Positions 16,204 to 25,081 are shown, counted from the stretch's first letter. The stretch is 42,253 bases of DNA from Tindallia sp. MSAO_Bac2 (GCA_003838145.1 QYZZ01000044.1:1-42253); one strand, 5' to 3'. Notes: a model not told the origin generated them from the sequence alone. Numbers and translations: made by a program.

Positions 16204-18399
16204 ATGAAGTCCTATTTATTAAATCCACATGCTCAGTTATTTCGCTTTGGAAACCCCATAGAGACAGAAAGCCTTTCTTACTCCCGCGACAGACTGGAAC
16301 TTCAAATTGAGGCTTCTTTACCATTATTCGAAGTTGACTGCAAGACTGATGAAACCGTCCTCAGGTATAAAATGAATAAAGGCGACCGGGTCTTAGGACT
16401 TGGAGAAGCCATGGGAGGGGCGGACAAAAGAGGTCGGTACATTGAAGCGTATGCTACGGATGATCCCGTTCATACGCCTGACAAATCTGCATTATATGGT
16501 GCTCATAACTACTTGTTTATATCGGGCCACAGTCATTGTGGTATCTACCTGGATTTTCCGGGTAGGATTAGCTACGATATTGGTTTTACTCACCCTGATG
16601 AGATGATTATAATTATCGATGGCGTTGATTTTGATCTGTATTTCTTCCAGAACGAAACTCTCCTGGAAACGGTACAAGCTTTCAGGAATCTTCAGGGAGT
16701 AGGATATGCACCTCCGAAGTGGGCCTTTGGAAATCAACAATCAAGATGGAGTTACGACACTCGGAACAAAATTCTGGAAGTAGCCGATAATATGAGGAAA
16801 AAATGGCTGCCCTGTGATGCGATATATCTTGACATTGATTACATGGAGGGTTATAAAAATTTTACGATAGACAGCACCAGGTTCCCTGATTTTGAAGATA
16901 TGGTGAAGGAAATGAGAACCAAAGGGTTCCGTTTGATTCCCATTATAGATGCGGGTGTAAAGATAGAACCGGGATATGAGGTATATGAAGAAGGGATAGA
17001 AAAGGAGTATTTTTGTACTAATATTAAAGGTGAGCCTTATAAAGCTGCAGTGTGGCCGGGTTGGGTCCATTTTCCTGACTTTCAGAAACCACAAGTGCGT
17101 AAATGGTTTGGCGAAAAATATAAAAATCTTGTGGACTTTGGTATTGAAGGCTTCTGGAATGATATGAATGAGCCATCCATTTTCTATACATGTGAAGGAC
17201 TAAAGAAGTTTATTGAAAAGGCCAAAGAATGTGAAAGGAAAAATCTGGACCTTAAAGACTACTTTGAATTGGAAACATTGTTTGAGACATTGTCCGGAAG
17301 CAAGGAAGACTATGAAAGTATGTATCAAATGCTGGAAGGACATCGGACGTCCCATCATAAAATACATAACCTCTACGGGTTTAATATGACCAGGGCTGCA
17401 GCTGAAGGGCTGCAGGATATAGGTTCAAATAAGCGTTTTCTGCTTTTTTCCCGGTCATCATTTACAGGTATGGGGCGTTATGCCGGATTGTGGACAGGAG
17501 ATAATCATTCATGGTGGGAACATATTCTGTTAATGATCTATATGATGCCATCTTTAAATATGGGCGGCTTTTTATATATTGGATCTGATATTGGTGGTTT
17601 TGGAGGTGACGCCAGTGCTGCTCTATTAATTAGATGGAGTCAGGCGAGCTTGCTGACGCCACTATTCCGAAATCACTCAGCATTGGGAACCAGGAATCAG
17701 GAACCTTATGCTTTTGATGACAAGACAACTGATACAATGAGAAAAGTGCTGGAACTCAGATATGCATTAATACCGTATATATACTCTGAGTACATGAAAG
17801 CAGCGCTGAAAAAAGACCTTTATTTCAAATTGCTTTCTTTCGAATATGATGATGATCATTCCAAAGAAGTGGAGGACCAGCTTTTGGTAGGTGACTCTGC
17901 GATGATGGCGCCTGTTTATCGTGAAAATGACCGTGGTCGTTATATTTGGGTACCGGAAGAAATGCTTTTGTGGAAAACGGTTATGAATCATCAGGACGAA
18001 TTTCAGGTTATCAGGCCAGGTCATCATTACATGCACCTGGAATTGGAAGAAACTGCCCTGTTTATCCGGAAAAATAAGATGATTGTTCTGTCAGAACCTG
18101 CTCAGAATGTTGATCTTATGAACTTTAGTTACCTGACAGTACTGGCTTTTGTGGACCATTATGCCGAATACCATTATTATGATGATGACGGTATATCCAT
18201 GGAATACAAAGATAATGAGCAACAGGGGATGATATTCAGAATTCATCAGCATGAAAACGCATATAAGATTTCCGTTGATCAGAAAGGTAATATGGATGTT
18301 AAAATAATTAATTTTATGATAACAAATATGCAGGGCGAATTTACTGAAATTGTTTATCAGGTCAGCGATGGAAGTTTACAAAGCAAGCAACCTGAATAA
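16204..18399 (+). CDS. Glycoside hydrolase family 31 alpha-glucosidase
   Basis: A 731-residue retaining alpha-glycosidase. An N-terminal beta-sandwich (about 1-160) precedes the (beta/alpha)8 barrel. The nucleophile Asp is in GFWNDMNEPSIF (about residue 318) and the acid/base Asp in the GSDIGGFGGD motif (about 460-468). YLDIDYMEGYKNFT, WPGWVHFPDF and the substrate Arg and His of LFRNHSALG are also typical. No signal peptide, so it acts in the cytosol, probably on maltose, isomaltose or other alpha-glucosides after uptake. No sugar transporter or sugar regulator is nearby; neighbours are two GGDEF genes. Confidence 0.93.
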   Translation: MKSYLLNPHAQLFRFGNPIETESLSYSRDRLELQIEASLPLFEVDCKTDETVLRYKMNKGDRVLGLGEAMGGADKRGRYIEAYATDDPVHTPDKSALYGAHNYLFISGHSHCGIYLDFPGRISYDIGFTHPDEMIIIIDGVDFDLYFFQNETLLETVQAFRNLQGVGYAPPKWAFGNQQSRWSYDTRNKILEVADNMRKKWLPCDAIYLDIDYMEGYKNFTIDSTRFPDFEDMVKEMRTKGFRLIPIIDAGVKIEPGYEVYEEGIEKEYFCTNIKGEPYKAAVWPGWVHFPDFQKPQVRKWFGEKYKNLVDFGIEGFWNDMNEPSIFYTCEGLKKFIEKAKECERKNLDLKDYFELETLFETLSGSKEDYESMYQMLEGHRTSHHKIHNLYGFNMTRAAAEGLQDIGSNKRFLLFSRSSFTGMGRYAGLWTGDNHSWWEHILLMIYMMPSLNMGGFLYIGSDIGGFGGDASAALLIRWSQASLLTPLFRNHSALGTRNQEPYAFDDKTTDTMRKVLELRYALIPYIYSEYMKAALKKDLYFKLLSFEYDDDHSKEVEDQLLVGDSAMMAPVYRENDRGRYIWVPEEMLLWKTVMNHQDEFQVIRPGHHYMHLELEETALFIRKNKMIVLSEPAQNVDLMNFSYLTVLAFVDHYAEYHYYDDDGISMEYKDNEQQGMIFRIHQHENAYKISVDQKGNMDVKIINFMITNMQGEFTEIVYQVSDGSLQSKQPE

Positions 18400-18445
18400 T
18401 TTACTGTTTTATCGAAGTAAACTTTGCGGAGAAGGGACTGTGGCA

Positions 18446-19381
18446 ATGCAAACAAATGATAAGCAACAAACCATTCTTATTGTGGATGATAGCCCTGTCA
18501 ACATACAAATGCTGGGCCAGTTACTAAAGGGCGAGGGGCAGGTGAAAGTGGCGACAGACGGAAAAACTGCTTTAAATATTGCTGCTTCAGAGGATCCGCC
18601 AGACTTAATTTTGCTTGATGTGATGATGCCGGAAATTGACGGCTATAAAATCTGCGAAATTTTGAAAGCATCTGATTCAACGAAAGATATACCGATAATC
18701 TTTGTAACGGCCATGTCTCAGCAGGAAGATGAAGCGAAGGGACTGGAACTGGGCGCAATTGATTATATTACAAAGCCCTATAATGCTTCTATTGTTAAAG
18801 CAAGGGTAAGAAATCACCTGGAATTGAAACATTATCGGGATTTATTGAGGGACGCCAGTCTTATTGATGGACTTACCGGTATTCCAAACAGAAGGCGGTT
18901 TGATGAAGCCTTAAAGACTGAGTGGAAAAGAGCCTTTCGGGATGGGCAACCTGTTTCTGTACTGATGGCAGATATTGATTACTTTAAGCGATATAATGAC
19001 CGCTATGGTCATTTGGAGGGAGATGAATGCCTTCGAAAAGTCGCAGAATGCCTTCAGAAAACCTTGAAGAGACCCGGGGATCTTGCAGCTCGCTATGGAG
19101 GAGAAGAATTTGTTGGAATAATGCCAGCTACCAACGCAGATGGAGCTTTTAAGATTGCAGAAACATATCGTGAAGCGGTAAAAGAGCTGAAAATTCAGCA
19201 TGACGAATCACTTATCAGTGATTATGTAACTATAAGTATAGGCGTAGCAACTATGATGCCTTCCTCGGAAGCTGGCGCGGAAAAGCTGGTTGAGCGGGCA
19301 GACAGATCTCTTTATGAAGCAAAAGAAGCCGGAAGAAACCGGGTCAGTGTTAATGTTGTAAAGGGAGATCAAAAGAACTGA
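18446..19381 (+). CDS. Response regulator with GGDEF output (PleD-like diguanylate cyclase)
   Basis: A 311-residue protein. Receiver domain (about 8-130) with acidic pocket IVDDS, phospho-acceptor Asp in LILLDVMMPEIDG, Thr in FVTAMS and Lys in YITKPYN; GGDEF domain (about 145-305) with GGEEF active site and an RPGD I-site five residues upstream. It should make c-di-GMP from GTP when phosphorylated, with product feedback. The frame is open to 18350, inside the preceding gene, but GGAGAAGGG just before 18440 favours the ATG at 18446 (a GTG at 18440 is also possible). No partner histidine kinase is adjacent. Confidence 0.9.
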   Translation: MQTNDKQQTILIVDDSPVNIQMLGQLLKGEGQVKVATDGKTALNIAASEDPPDLILLDVMMPEIDGYKICEILKASDSTKDIPIIFVTAMSQQEDEAKGLELGAIDYITKPYNASIVKARVRNHLELKHYRDLLRDASLIDGLTGIPNRRRFDEALKTEWKRAFRDGQPVSVLMADIDYFKRYNDRYGHLEGDECLRKVAECLQKTLKRPGDLAARYGGEEFVGIMPATNADGAFKIAETYREAVKELKIQHDESLISDYVTISIGVATMMPSSEAGAEKLVERADRSLYEAKEAGRNRVSVNVVKGDQKN

Positions 19382-19416
19382 CTGAAATATAACTTATATA
19401 AGGAGTGTGAAGAAAG

Positions 19417-19845
19417 TTGAAAAATGCAGTTATTGAAACAGAAAAAGGAACCATTCATGTAGAGTTGTTTGAAAAAGATGCGCCGAAGACGGTGGATAAC
19501 TTTGTTAAACTGATTCAGGAAGGATTTTATGATGGTCTTACCTTTCATCGCGTAATTGATGACTTTGTGATTCAGGGCGGGTGCCCTAAAGGGAACGGTA
19601 CCGGGGGGCCGGGATACACAATCAAATGTGAGCTTGACAACAACCCGAATAAACATGAACGTGGAAGTCTTTCGATGGCACATGCAGGAAGAGATACTGG
19701 TGGAAGTCAGTTTTTTATCTGCCACAGCCCGCAACCTCATCTGGATGGGAACCATACCGTATTTGGAAAGGTGACAGAGGGACTTGAAATAGTGGATAAA
19801 ATTGAAGCTGGCGACAAAATGGTTAAAGTGACGGTTACATCATAA
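19417..19845 (+). CDS. ppiB: Cyclophilin-type peptidyl-prolyl cis-trans isomerase
   Basis: A 142-residue single-domain cyclophilin that speeds proline isomerisation during folding in the cytosol. Characteristic stretches are [14 protein letters not shown] (catalytic Arg and Phe), [19 protein letters not shown] and [23 protein letters not shown]. The start is TTG, supported by AAGGAG at 19400-19405; no ATG or GTG fits. It is 36 bases after the GGDEF gene and ends before a terminator. Confidence 0.95.
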   Translation: MKNAVIETEKGTIHVELFEKDAPKTVDNFVKLIQEGFYDGLTFHRVIDDFVIQGGCPKGNGTGGPGYTIKCELDNNPNKHERGSLSMAHAGRDTGGSQFFICHSPQPHLDGNHTVFGKVTEGLEIVDKIEAGDKMVKVTVTS

Positions 19846-19886
19846 TCAAACTGGGAATGAAGTGTGTAGAAAGCCTGGATCAATAG

Positions 19887-19917
19887 GCCTGGATTCCATT
19901 GACGAATCCGGGCTTTT
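19887..19917 (+). terminator. Terminator of ppiB
   Basis: Arms GCCTGGATTC (19887-19896) and GAATCCGGGC (19904-19913), 10 pairs with one G-T wobble, 7-base loop, followed by TTTT. The loop contains the -35 box of the next promoter. Confidence 0.82.
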
Positions 19918-19927
19918 AATTTATAAT
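19899..19927 (+). promoter_or_regulatory. Promoter of the metal-efflux operon, overlapping the ppiB terminator
   Basis: TTGACG at 19899-19904 and TATAAT at 19922-19927 are exactly 17 bases apart, 11 of 12 consensus positions. The -35 lies in the loop and right arm of the ppiB terminator hairpin. Confidence 0.85.
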
Positions 19928-19937
19928 ATAAATGAAC

Positions 19938-19957
19938 ATATGAACATGTATTCATAT
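19938..19957 (+). promoter_or_regulatory. ArsR/SmtB-type operator
   Basis: ATATGAACATGTATTCATAT: 7-bp perfect arms around a 6-base centre, close to known operators of CadC, SmtB and CzrA repressors (TGAA-N6-TTCA core). It starts about 4 bases after the predicted transcription start and ends before the ribosome binding site, so a bound repressor would block the operon promoter. The adjacent gene encodes such a repressor, so autoregulation is likely. Confidence 0.8.
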
Positions 19958-19971
19958 TAAGGAGGGTAAAG

Positions 19972-20322
19972 ATGGAAAAGGATAGATGTGCGGTCACGAT
20001 CATTCATCATGATCTGATAAAGCGGGTTGAAGATAAAATGATTTCAGACAGTGAGGCAGTGGATTTGGCGCATTTTTTTAAGGTTTTTTCCGATCCGACA
20101 AGAGTTAAAATTCTTTATGTACTGGGAGTGCAGGAAATGTGCGTCTGTGATATTTCATATGTTTTAGATGTCAGCCAGTCAGCTGTGTCCCATCAGTTAA
20201 AAATTCTCAGACAAGCCAGAATTGTTAAAAACCGACGCGATGGCAAGGTGATGTATTATTCTCTGGACGATGATCACATTCAAAGCGTGCTTATGAAGGG
20301 CTTAGAACATATCAATGAGTGA
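19972..20322 (+). CDS. cadC: CadC/SmtB-like metal-sensing ArsR-family repressor
   Basis: A 116-residue winged-helix repressor that leaves DNA when it binds metal. The helix-turn-helix is DVSQSAVSHQLKILRQARIV. Both known metal sites appear: the alpha-3 CVCD cysteines (about residues 54-56) with an extra N-terminal Cys6, as in Cd/Pb-sensing CadC, and the alpha-5 pattern D-x-H, then H 11 residues later and E 3 after that, as in Zn-sensing SmtB. GGAGGG precedes the ATG. It is co-transcribed and overlaps by 8 bases with the efflux ATPase. Confidence 0.92.
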   Translation: MEKDRCAVTIIHHDLIKRVEDKMISDSEAVDLAHFFKVFSDPTRVKILYVLGVQEMCVCDISYVLDVSQSAVSHQLKILRQARIVKNRRDGKVMYYSLDDDHIQSVLMKGLEHINE

Positions 20323-22480
20323 AACGGAGACGATGACCATGAAACATTTTGAGTTTAGACAGTATAAACTGGACCATTTAAACTGTGCAGACTGTGCAAA
20401 TAAAATGGAGCAAAAGATTCAGAAGCTGACTTATGTATCGGAAGTACACCTGAACTATATGACTCAAAGGCTAAAAGTTGGGATAAAACAGTCGGTTGAT
20501 GCTGGCAAAATGCAAAGTGAAATCGAAAAAATTGTAACTGACATTGAGCATGAAGTTCAGGTAACTGAGATTCCGGAATCCGAGAATCTTTTTGAGAAGC
20601 TTGGGAATCATCCGGATAATAACGATGGCGAACAACATTATGACGAAAGCCAATCATTAAAAATTATTATCATTAGCGGTGTTTTTTTTGTGATCCCATG
20701 GTTGATCAATTTCCAAGCTCCTGTATCGATAGGGGTTTATCTGGCAGCCTACCTTGTGGCTGGCGGACCTGTTCTGAAAAGGGCTTTTACCAATTTGTTA
20801 AAAGGTCGTATTTTTGATGAAAATTTTCTGATGAGTATTGCAACATTGGGAGCTTTTGCTATTGGAGAACACCCGGAAGGCGTTGCAGTCATGCTGTTCT
20901 ATCAGGTTGGGGAGTATTTTCAGGGTAAAGCGGTTAATCGTTCCAGAAAGTCTGTTGCGTCCCTCATGAATATCCGACCGGAATATGCCAGCCTGATAAC
21001 AGTGCAGGGTGAGGAGAGAGTCGACCCGTCTGTTGTCGAACCGGGGCAGCATATTTTGGTCAGGCCAGGCGAAAAAATACCGCTGGACGGGCATGTACTA
21101 TCTGGTATAGGGATGGTTGACACGTCAGCACTAACAGGTGAATCCCTGCCAAGGGACGTAAAACCAGGCAGCGAAGTGTTGAGTGGTTCAATTAATCAAA
21201 CAGGAGTACTGACCATTCATGTTGACAAAAAGTATGGAGACTCGGCGGTATCAAAAATACTGGAACTGGTTCAGAATGCCAGTGCAAAAAAAGCAAAAAC
21301 AGAGAAATTCATAACCAGATTTGCCAGATATTACACACCGGTAGTGGTTGGTATTGCCGCTGGAATCACTTTGATTCCTCCGCTGCTCATTCCGGAAGCC
21401 CGGTTCAGTGAATGGTTTTACCGCGCATTAATATTTCTGGTTATTTCATGTCCGTGTGCTTTGGTGATTTCAATACCACTTGGCTTTTTCGGTGGTATAG
21501 GCGGAGCGTCAAGAGCAGGTATATTAGTTAAAGGAGGAAACTACCTGGAAGCTCTTAAAGATGTGGACACCATTATATTTGATAAAACAGGCACGTTGAC
21601 TCAGGGAATTTTTAGAGTAGAGGAAATTTATGCAGCAGAATCATTTTCGAAAGAAGAAATACTAATGAAAATGGCAACAGCGGAATATTATTCGAATCAT
21701 CCAATAGCTGAAAGCATCCGGAGTGCCTATGGAGATACAATTGATGAAAGCATTATTGACGAGTATCAGGAGTTGCCGGGACGTGGTATTATCAGCAGCA
21801 TCTCTGGGCATCAAATAATGATCGGAAAAAAAGAATTTCTAGAAGAATACAGTATAGAAACAGCAGAATGCTTTGAGCCCGGAACAGTAGTCCATATATC
21901 GATTGATAAAAAGTATGCAGGATATGTAGTGATCCGAGATCAGGTTAAAGCGGAAGCAGCAAAGGCTATATCTGAACTAAAAGAATCCGGAATTAATCGT
22001 GTTATTATGCTTACAGGTGACCAGAAATCCATTGCAGACCAAATCGCCGAAAAGTTGGGAATCGACGAAGTATATGCAAACTTGCTGCCTCATGATAAAG
22101 TAAGAGTTACGGAAGAAATAATGGAAAAAAATTCAGGAAAAGGTAAAATTATGGTTGTAGGGGATGGCGTAAATGATGCTCCCGTTCTGGCCAGGGCAGA
22201 TATCGGTGTGTCGATGGGAGGCCTGGGCTCTGATGCTGCTATTGAAGCATCAGATGTGGTGATCATGACAGATCAGCTATCCAGCATAATTAAGGCATTC
22301 TCAATTGCAAAAAAAACACATGGAGTTGTCTGGCAAAATATTGTCGCAGCCCTAGGAGTAAAAGCATTGGTTATGATATTGGGTGCATTTGGTATGGCAT
22401 CAATCTGGGAAGCAGTATTTGCAGATGTGGGAGTTGCATTACTGGCTATATTAAATGCCATGCGAGTGATTGAATCCTAG
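20315..22480 (+). CDS. cadA: Cd2+/Zn2+/Pb2+-exporting P1B-type ATPase
   Basis: A 721-residue membrane ATPase that pumps soft divalent metals out of the cell. One N-terminal heavy-metal domain has the CADC (CxxC) site near residue 25; membrane segments follow, the actuator has TGES (ALTGESLPRD), the transmembrane metal site is CPC in ISCPCALVIS (about residue 378), the phosphorylated Asp is in DKTGTLTQG (about 422) and the hinge is GDGVNDAPVLARAD. The last helix pair carries a conserved Asp (VFADVGVALLA), as in Zn/Cd pumps. The ATG at 20315 lies inside the end of cadC; the in-frame ATG at 20339 is an alternative start. Confidence 0.94.
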   Translation: MSETETMTMKHFEFRQYKLDHLNCADCANKMEQKIQKLTYVSEVHLNYMTQRLKVGIKQSVDAGKMQSEIEKIVTDIEHEVQVTEIPESENLFEKLGNHPDNNDGEQHYDESQSLKIIIISGVFFVIPWLINFQAPVSIGVYLAAYLVAGGPVLKRAFTNLLKGRIFDENFLMSIATLGAFAIGEHPEGVAVMLFYQVGEYFQGKAVNRSRKSVASLMNIRPEYASLITVQGEERVDPSVVEPGQHILVRPGEKIPLDGHVLSGIGMVDTSALTGESLPRDVKPGSEVLSGSINQTGVLTIHVDKKYGDSAVSKILELVQNASAKKAKTEKFITRFARYYTPVVVGIAAGITLIPPLLIPEARFSEWFYRALIFLVISCPCALVISIPLGFFGGIGGASRAGILVKGGNYLEALKDVDTIIFDKTGTLTQGIFRVEEIYAAESFSKEEILMKMATAEYYSNHPIAESIRSAYGDTIDESIIDEYQELPGRGIISSISGHQIMIGKKEFLEEYSIETAECFEPGTVVHISIDKKYAGYVVIRDQVKAEAAKAISELKESGINRVIMLTGDQKSIADQIAEKLGIDEVYANLLPHDKVRVTEEIMEKNSGKGKIMVVGDGVNDAPVLARADIGVSMGGLGSDAAIEASDVVIMTDQLSSIIKAFSIAKKTHGVVWQNIVAALGVKALVMILGAFGMASIWEAVFADVGVALLAILNAMRVIES

Positions 22481-22605
22481 CATATTTTTACCTTGGACGA
22501 AGTGACGATGTTTGCAGAAGACAGGAAACAGGTTTGTGATAAGCTTATTAGGGTAATTAATATTATTAGCATATAGAAATACTATACTGAAAGAGGAGTG
22601 GTTAT

Positions 22606-23397
22606 GTGGATATTATTATGGAGATGATTTATGCGTATGCTGGCAGAGTCTTATTGTCGATTGTCTTTCTGGTGGTTGGCCTGAGTGTTATTAAGAAAAT
22701 TTCTTCAATAACAGCCGAAAGAATGGACAAGTCAAATTTAGATCAGTCTCTTAAGTCGTTTTTAGTGCCAATGATTCGTATTATACTTCAGATTTTACTG
22801 GTGATCACTATTGCATCAATGCTTGGTGCTGAAATGACATCATTTGTTGCGGTTTTGGGTGCTATGAGTTTTGCAATAGGTCTGGCGTTGCAGGGAAGTC
22901 TTGCGAATTTTGCAGGTGGTGTGTTGATCCTCATTTTAAAGCCCTTTAAAGTTGGTGATTACATTGAAGCTGCCGGCTATGCCGGAACCGTCAAAGACAT
23001 TCAGGTATTCTACACCATATTGAACACTCCGGATAATAGAAAAATTATTATTCCTAATGCAAATCTATCTAATAGCAGTGCTGTTAATTACTCATCCTAT
23101 GATACCAGAAGAGTGGACTTTAAATTTGGTGTAGGCTATGGTGATGATATTCAAAAAGTAAAGCAGGTGCTTCAAAAAATTGCGGATGAACATCCGCTTG
23201 TAATGAAAGAACCGGCGCCCATGATTGTATTGGGAGAACATGGCGACAATGCCATTGTTTTTTATTTCAGAGTATGGTGTCAGGCGCAGGATTACTGGAC
23301 CATTTATTTTGAAATGATGGAAAATGTGAAAGAGACCTTTGACAGAGAAGGAATCAATATTCCATATCCTCAAGTGGATGTACACATGCAGCAATAA
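22606..23397 (+). CDS. MscS family mechanosensitive channel
   Basis: A 263-residue small-conductance channel of YkuT/MscS size. Three membrane helices; the pore helix is the Gly/Ala-rich FAIGLALQGSLANFAGGVLI (about residues 86-105), followed by the beta domain (KPFKVGDYIEAAGYAGTVKDI) and the IPNANLSNS segment typical of MscS. It opens when membrane tension rises during osmotic downshift. The start is GTG at 22606 with GAGGAG 8 bases upstream; an overlapping out-of-frame ATG at 22604 ends quickly. About 40 bases separate it from the ABC gene, so they may be co-transcribed. Confidence 0.93.
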   Translation: MDIIMEMIYAYAGRVLLSIVFLVVGLSVIKKISSITAERMDKSNLDQSLKSFLVPMIRIILQILLVITIASMLGAEMTSFVAVLGAMSFAIGLALQGSLANFAGGVLILILKPFKVGDYIEAAGYAGTVKDIQVFYTILNTPDNRKIIIPNANLSNSSAVNYSSYDTRRVDFKFGVGYGDDIQKVKQVLQKIADEHPLVMKEPAPMIVLGEHGDNAIVFYFRVWCQAQDYWTIYFEMMENVKETFDREGINIPYPQVDVHMQQ

Positions 23398-23436
23398 AGA
23401 GGGCAGCCAGTAATTAACGACGACGGAGGAAAGAAA

Positions 23437-24222
23437 ATGATCATCAAAATTGAAGATGTTTCATTGTGGAGAGGCAGTAAATTTTTATTAAAAAATGTGA
23501 ACTGGCAAATTGAAGAAGGTGAACAATGGGCAATCATGGGGCTGAATGGTTCCGGAAAAACCACTCTTTTGAACATGATTAATGGTTATCTGTTCCCATC
23601 TTCCGGAAATGTTGAGGTGCTGGGAAAAACATTTGGTCACTACGATCTGAGAGAACTGCGTAAACTGATCGGATGGGTTAGTACGGCTATACAGGAACGC
23701 TTTTATCTCAACGAATCAGCACTTGATATTGTTATCAGTGGAAAAGAAGCTGTTATTGGACTGTTTGACGAACCTTCCAGACATGACATTTTAGTCGCTT
23801 CGGATCTGCTGGAGCAGCTGGGATGCATTGATTATGCTCACCGACCCTATCAAACCCTGTCTCAGGGAGAAAAACAAAAAGTATTGATTGCCAGAGCCTT
23901 AATGGCAAAACCCAGGCTTTTAATACTTGATGAACCATGTACAGGGCTGGACCTTTTTGCCCGCGAACAGCTATTGAGATATATAGACAAGTTAAGCAGG
24001 CAATCGGAAGCACCGGCTTTGATATATGTAACCCATCGGACGGAAGAAATACTGCCTGTATTTGATAAGGTATTGCTGATGAAAGATGGAGGCGTGTTTG
24101 CAGCAGGTAGAAGGAATGACCTGATGACGGAGGAACTAATGAATGAATTTTTAGAGGCCCCTGTCAGTCTGGAATATAAAGACCGAAGGCACTGGATGAA
24201 TCTTATTGCGTTTCCGGAATGA
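23437..24222 (+). CDS. ABC transporter ATP-binding protein, YlmA-like
   Basis: A 261-residue single ATPase domain: Walker A GLNGSGKTTLL (about 37), signature LSQGEKQKV, Walker B LLILDEPCTGLD, and switch His in YVTHRTEEI. The C-terminal tail (EAPVSLEYKDRRHWMNLI) resembles Bacillus YlmA and ModF-like orphan ATPases. No permease or binding protein is adjacent, so its partner, if any, lies elsewhere. AGGAGGAAAG precedes the ATG. A bidirectional terminator overlaps the stop codon. Confidence 0.88.
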   Translation: MIIKIEDVSLWRGSKFLLKNVNWQIEEGEQWAIMGLNGSGKTTLLNMINGYLFPSSGNVEVLGKTFGHYDLRELRKLIGWVSTAIQERFYLNESALDIVISGKEAVIGLFDEPSRHDILVASDLLEQLGCIDYAHRPYQTLSQGEKQKVLIARALMAKPRLLILDEPCTGLDLFAREQLLRYIDKLSRQSEAPALIYVTHRTEEILPVFDKVLLMKDGGVFAAGRRNDLMTEELMNEFLEAPVSLEYKDRRHWMNLIAFPE

Positions 24223-24258
24223 AAAAAAGACCTTTTGCCGGGAGCAAAAGGTCTTTAA
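24222..24258. terminator. Bidirectional terminator
   Basis: Arms AAAGACCTTTTGC (24226-24238) and GCAAAAGGTCTTT (24244-24256), a 13-bp perfect stem with a 5-base loop. A-rich left and T-rich right flanks serve the plus-strand ABC gene and the convergent minus-strand gene ending at 24280. Confidence 0.88.
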
Positions 24259-24279
24259 ATAAGCTTTGAGAATAGACTC

Positions 24280-24600
24280 TTACGTTGATTTTGACTGAAT
24301 ATACAGCTGTCGGGAATCCCAGTCTGCAAAATAACGACGGTTTCCCTCATCGTCAACTAAAATATACGCCTTATGTTCAGCAATGGGTTTTTTGGTTACT
24401 TCGTCTTCAACCATTTTAGGGGGTTCTGGTTTTTTTTCATTGGCTTCAGCTTCTTCTGTATCGGAAGGAGTTGAAGATTGCGGCTCAGAACGTTTGATAG
24501 AACGGGTGGCGAAACCGCCCCCTCCCATGAGTTTAATGACGCTTCTAAAGATCAAAATCATTAGCGTGATTCGAATCAATGAATATACTAATGTATCCAT
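24280..24600 (-). CDS. Small single-pass membrane protein of unknown function
   Basis: A 106-residue protein: one membrane helix near the start (residues 3-22), a GGGG turn, a charged and Pro/Glu-rich stretch without clear fold (about 30-75), then a C-terminal motif ending YILVDDEGNRRYFADWDSRQ. The start at 24600 has AGGAGGTG 8 bases upstream; the frame stays open to 24663 but without another ribosome site. No recognised family. A 10-bp hairpin (24649-24673) lies in its leader. Confidence 0.68.
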   Translation of the reverse strand: MDTLVYSLIRITLMILIFRSVIKLMGGGGFATRSIKRSEPQSSTPSDTEEAEANEKKPEPPKMVEDEVTKKPIAEHKAYILVDDEGNRRYFADWDSRQLYIQSKST

Positions 24601-24640
24601 ACATAACACCTCCTGTGCCGCTATTTCTTTACCTGTCATA

Positions 24641-24673
24641 TTATAAAAGCTTTGGCAGTGCATCTGCCAAAGC
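24641..24673 (-). terminator. Hairpin with T tract in the leader of the small membrane protein gene
   Basis: Perfect 10-bp stem GCTTTGGCAG/CTGCCAAAGC with a 5-base loop (24649-24673). On the minus strand TTTTATAA follows. It stands about 40 bases upstream of the gene's start, so it is either an attenuator-like element or ends antisense transcripts; on the plus strand there is no T tract. Confidence 0.5.
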
Positions 24674-24766
24674 CCGGTTGGCTCCTATACTAATTATACC
24701 CTATTCATTAGTATTATATCAGAATCATATCTGATTTTAGTGAAATAATCAAGAGGTGAATTCTTA

Positions 24767-25051
24767 ATGAATAAAACATTGAATACCGGTTCTGATGATT
24801 TTTATACCTATACCCTTGACAGCAGTATTTCAGGCTCTATGGTTAAGAAATTTTTTTTAAGACAAGATCCTCATGGCTGCAACGGAAGCTATCGTGTTAA
24901 TAACTGTCGAATTACTGTTGAAATTAAGCATAATAGAGACTATGGCGTTATATCCATCCCTTGCACGGAAATTATTTTTAAGGGAAAGAAAGAAGACTGC
25001 AAAGCGGTTATCGATGCATTTCGGTTTCACTTTTTATCTGCCGGCGGATAA
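24767..25051 (+). CDS. Hypothetical protein, 94 residues
   Basis: No family recognised. The protein has four Cys (in HGCNG, NNCRI, IPCTE, EDCKA), alternating hydrophobic residues that suggest a beta-rich N-terminal part and a C-terminal helix (KAVIDAFRFHFLSAGG). AAGAGGTG precedes the ATG, about 11 bases away. Codon use looks like that of neighbours. It ends two bases before the -35 box of the TPP riboswitch promoter. An imperfect palindrome (ATCAGA-N6-TCTGAT, about 24719-24736) lies in its upstream region. Confidence 0.6.
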   Translation: MNKTLNTGSDDFYTYTLDSSISGSMVKKFFLRQDPHGCNGSYRVNNCRITVEIKHNRDYGVISIPCTEIIFKGKKEDCKAVIDAFRFHFLSAGG

Positions 25052-25052
25052 G

Positions 25053-25081
25053 TTGACAGATTTTAACAGGAGGATTATAAT
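25053..25081 (+). promoter_or_regulatory. Consensus sigma-A promoter of the thiamine operon
   Basis: TTGACA (25053-25058), 17-base spacer, TATAAT (25076-25081): all 12 consensus positions match. Transcription would begin near 25088, about 20 bases before the TPP aptamer. Confidence 0.92.
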
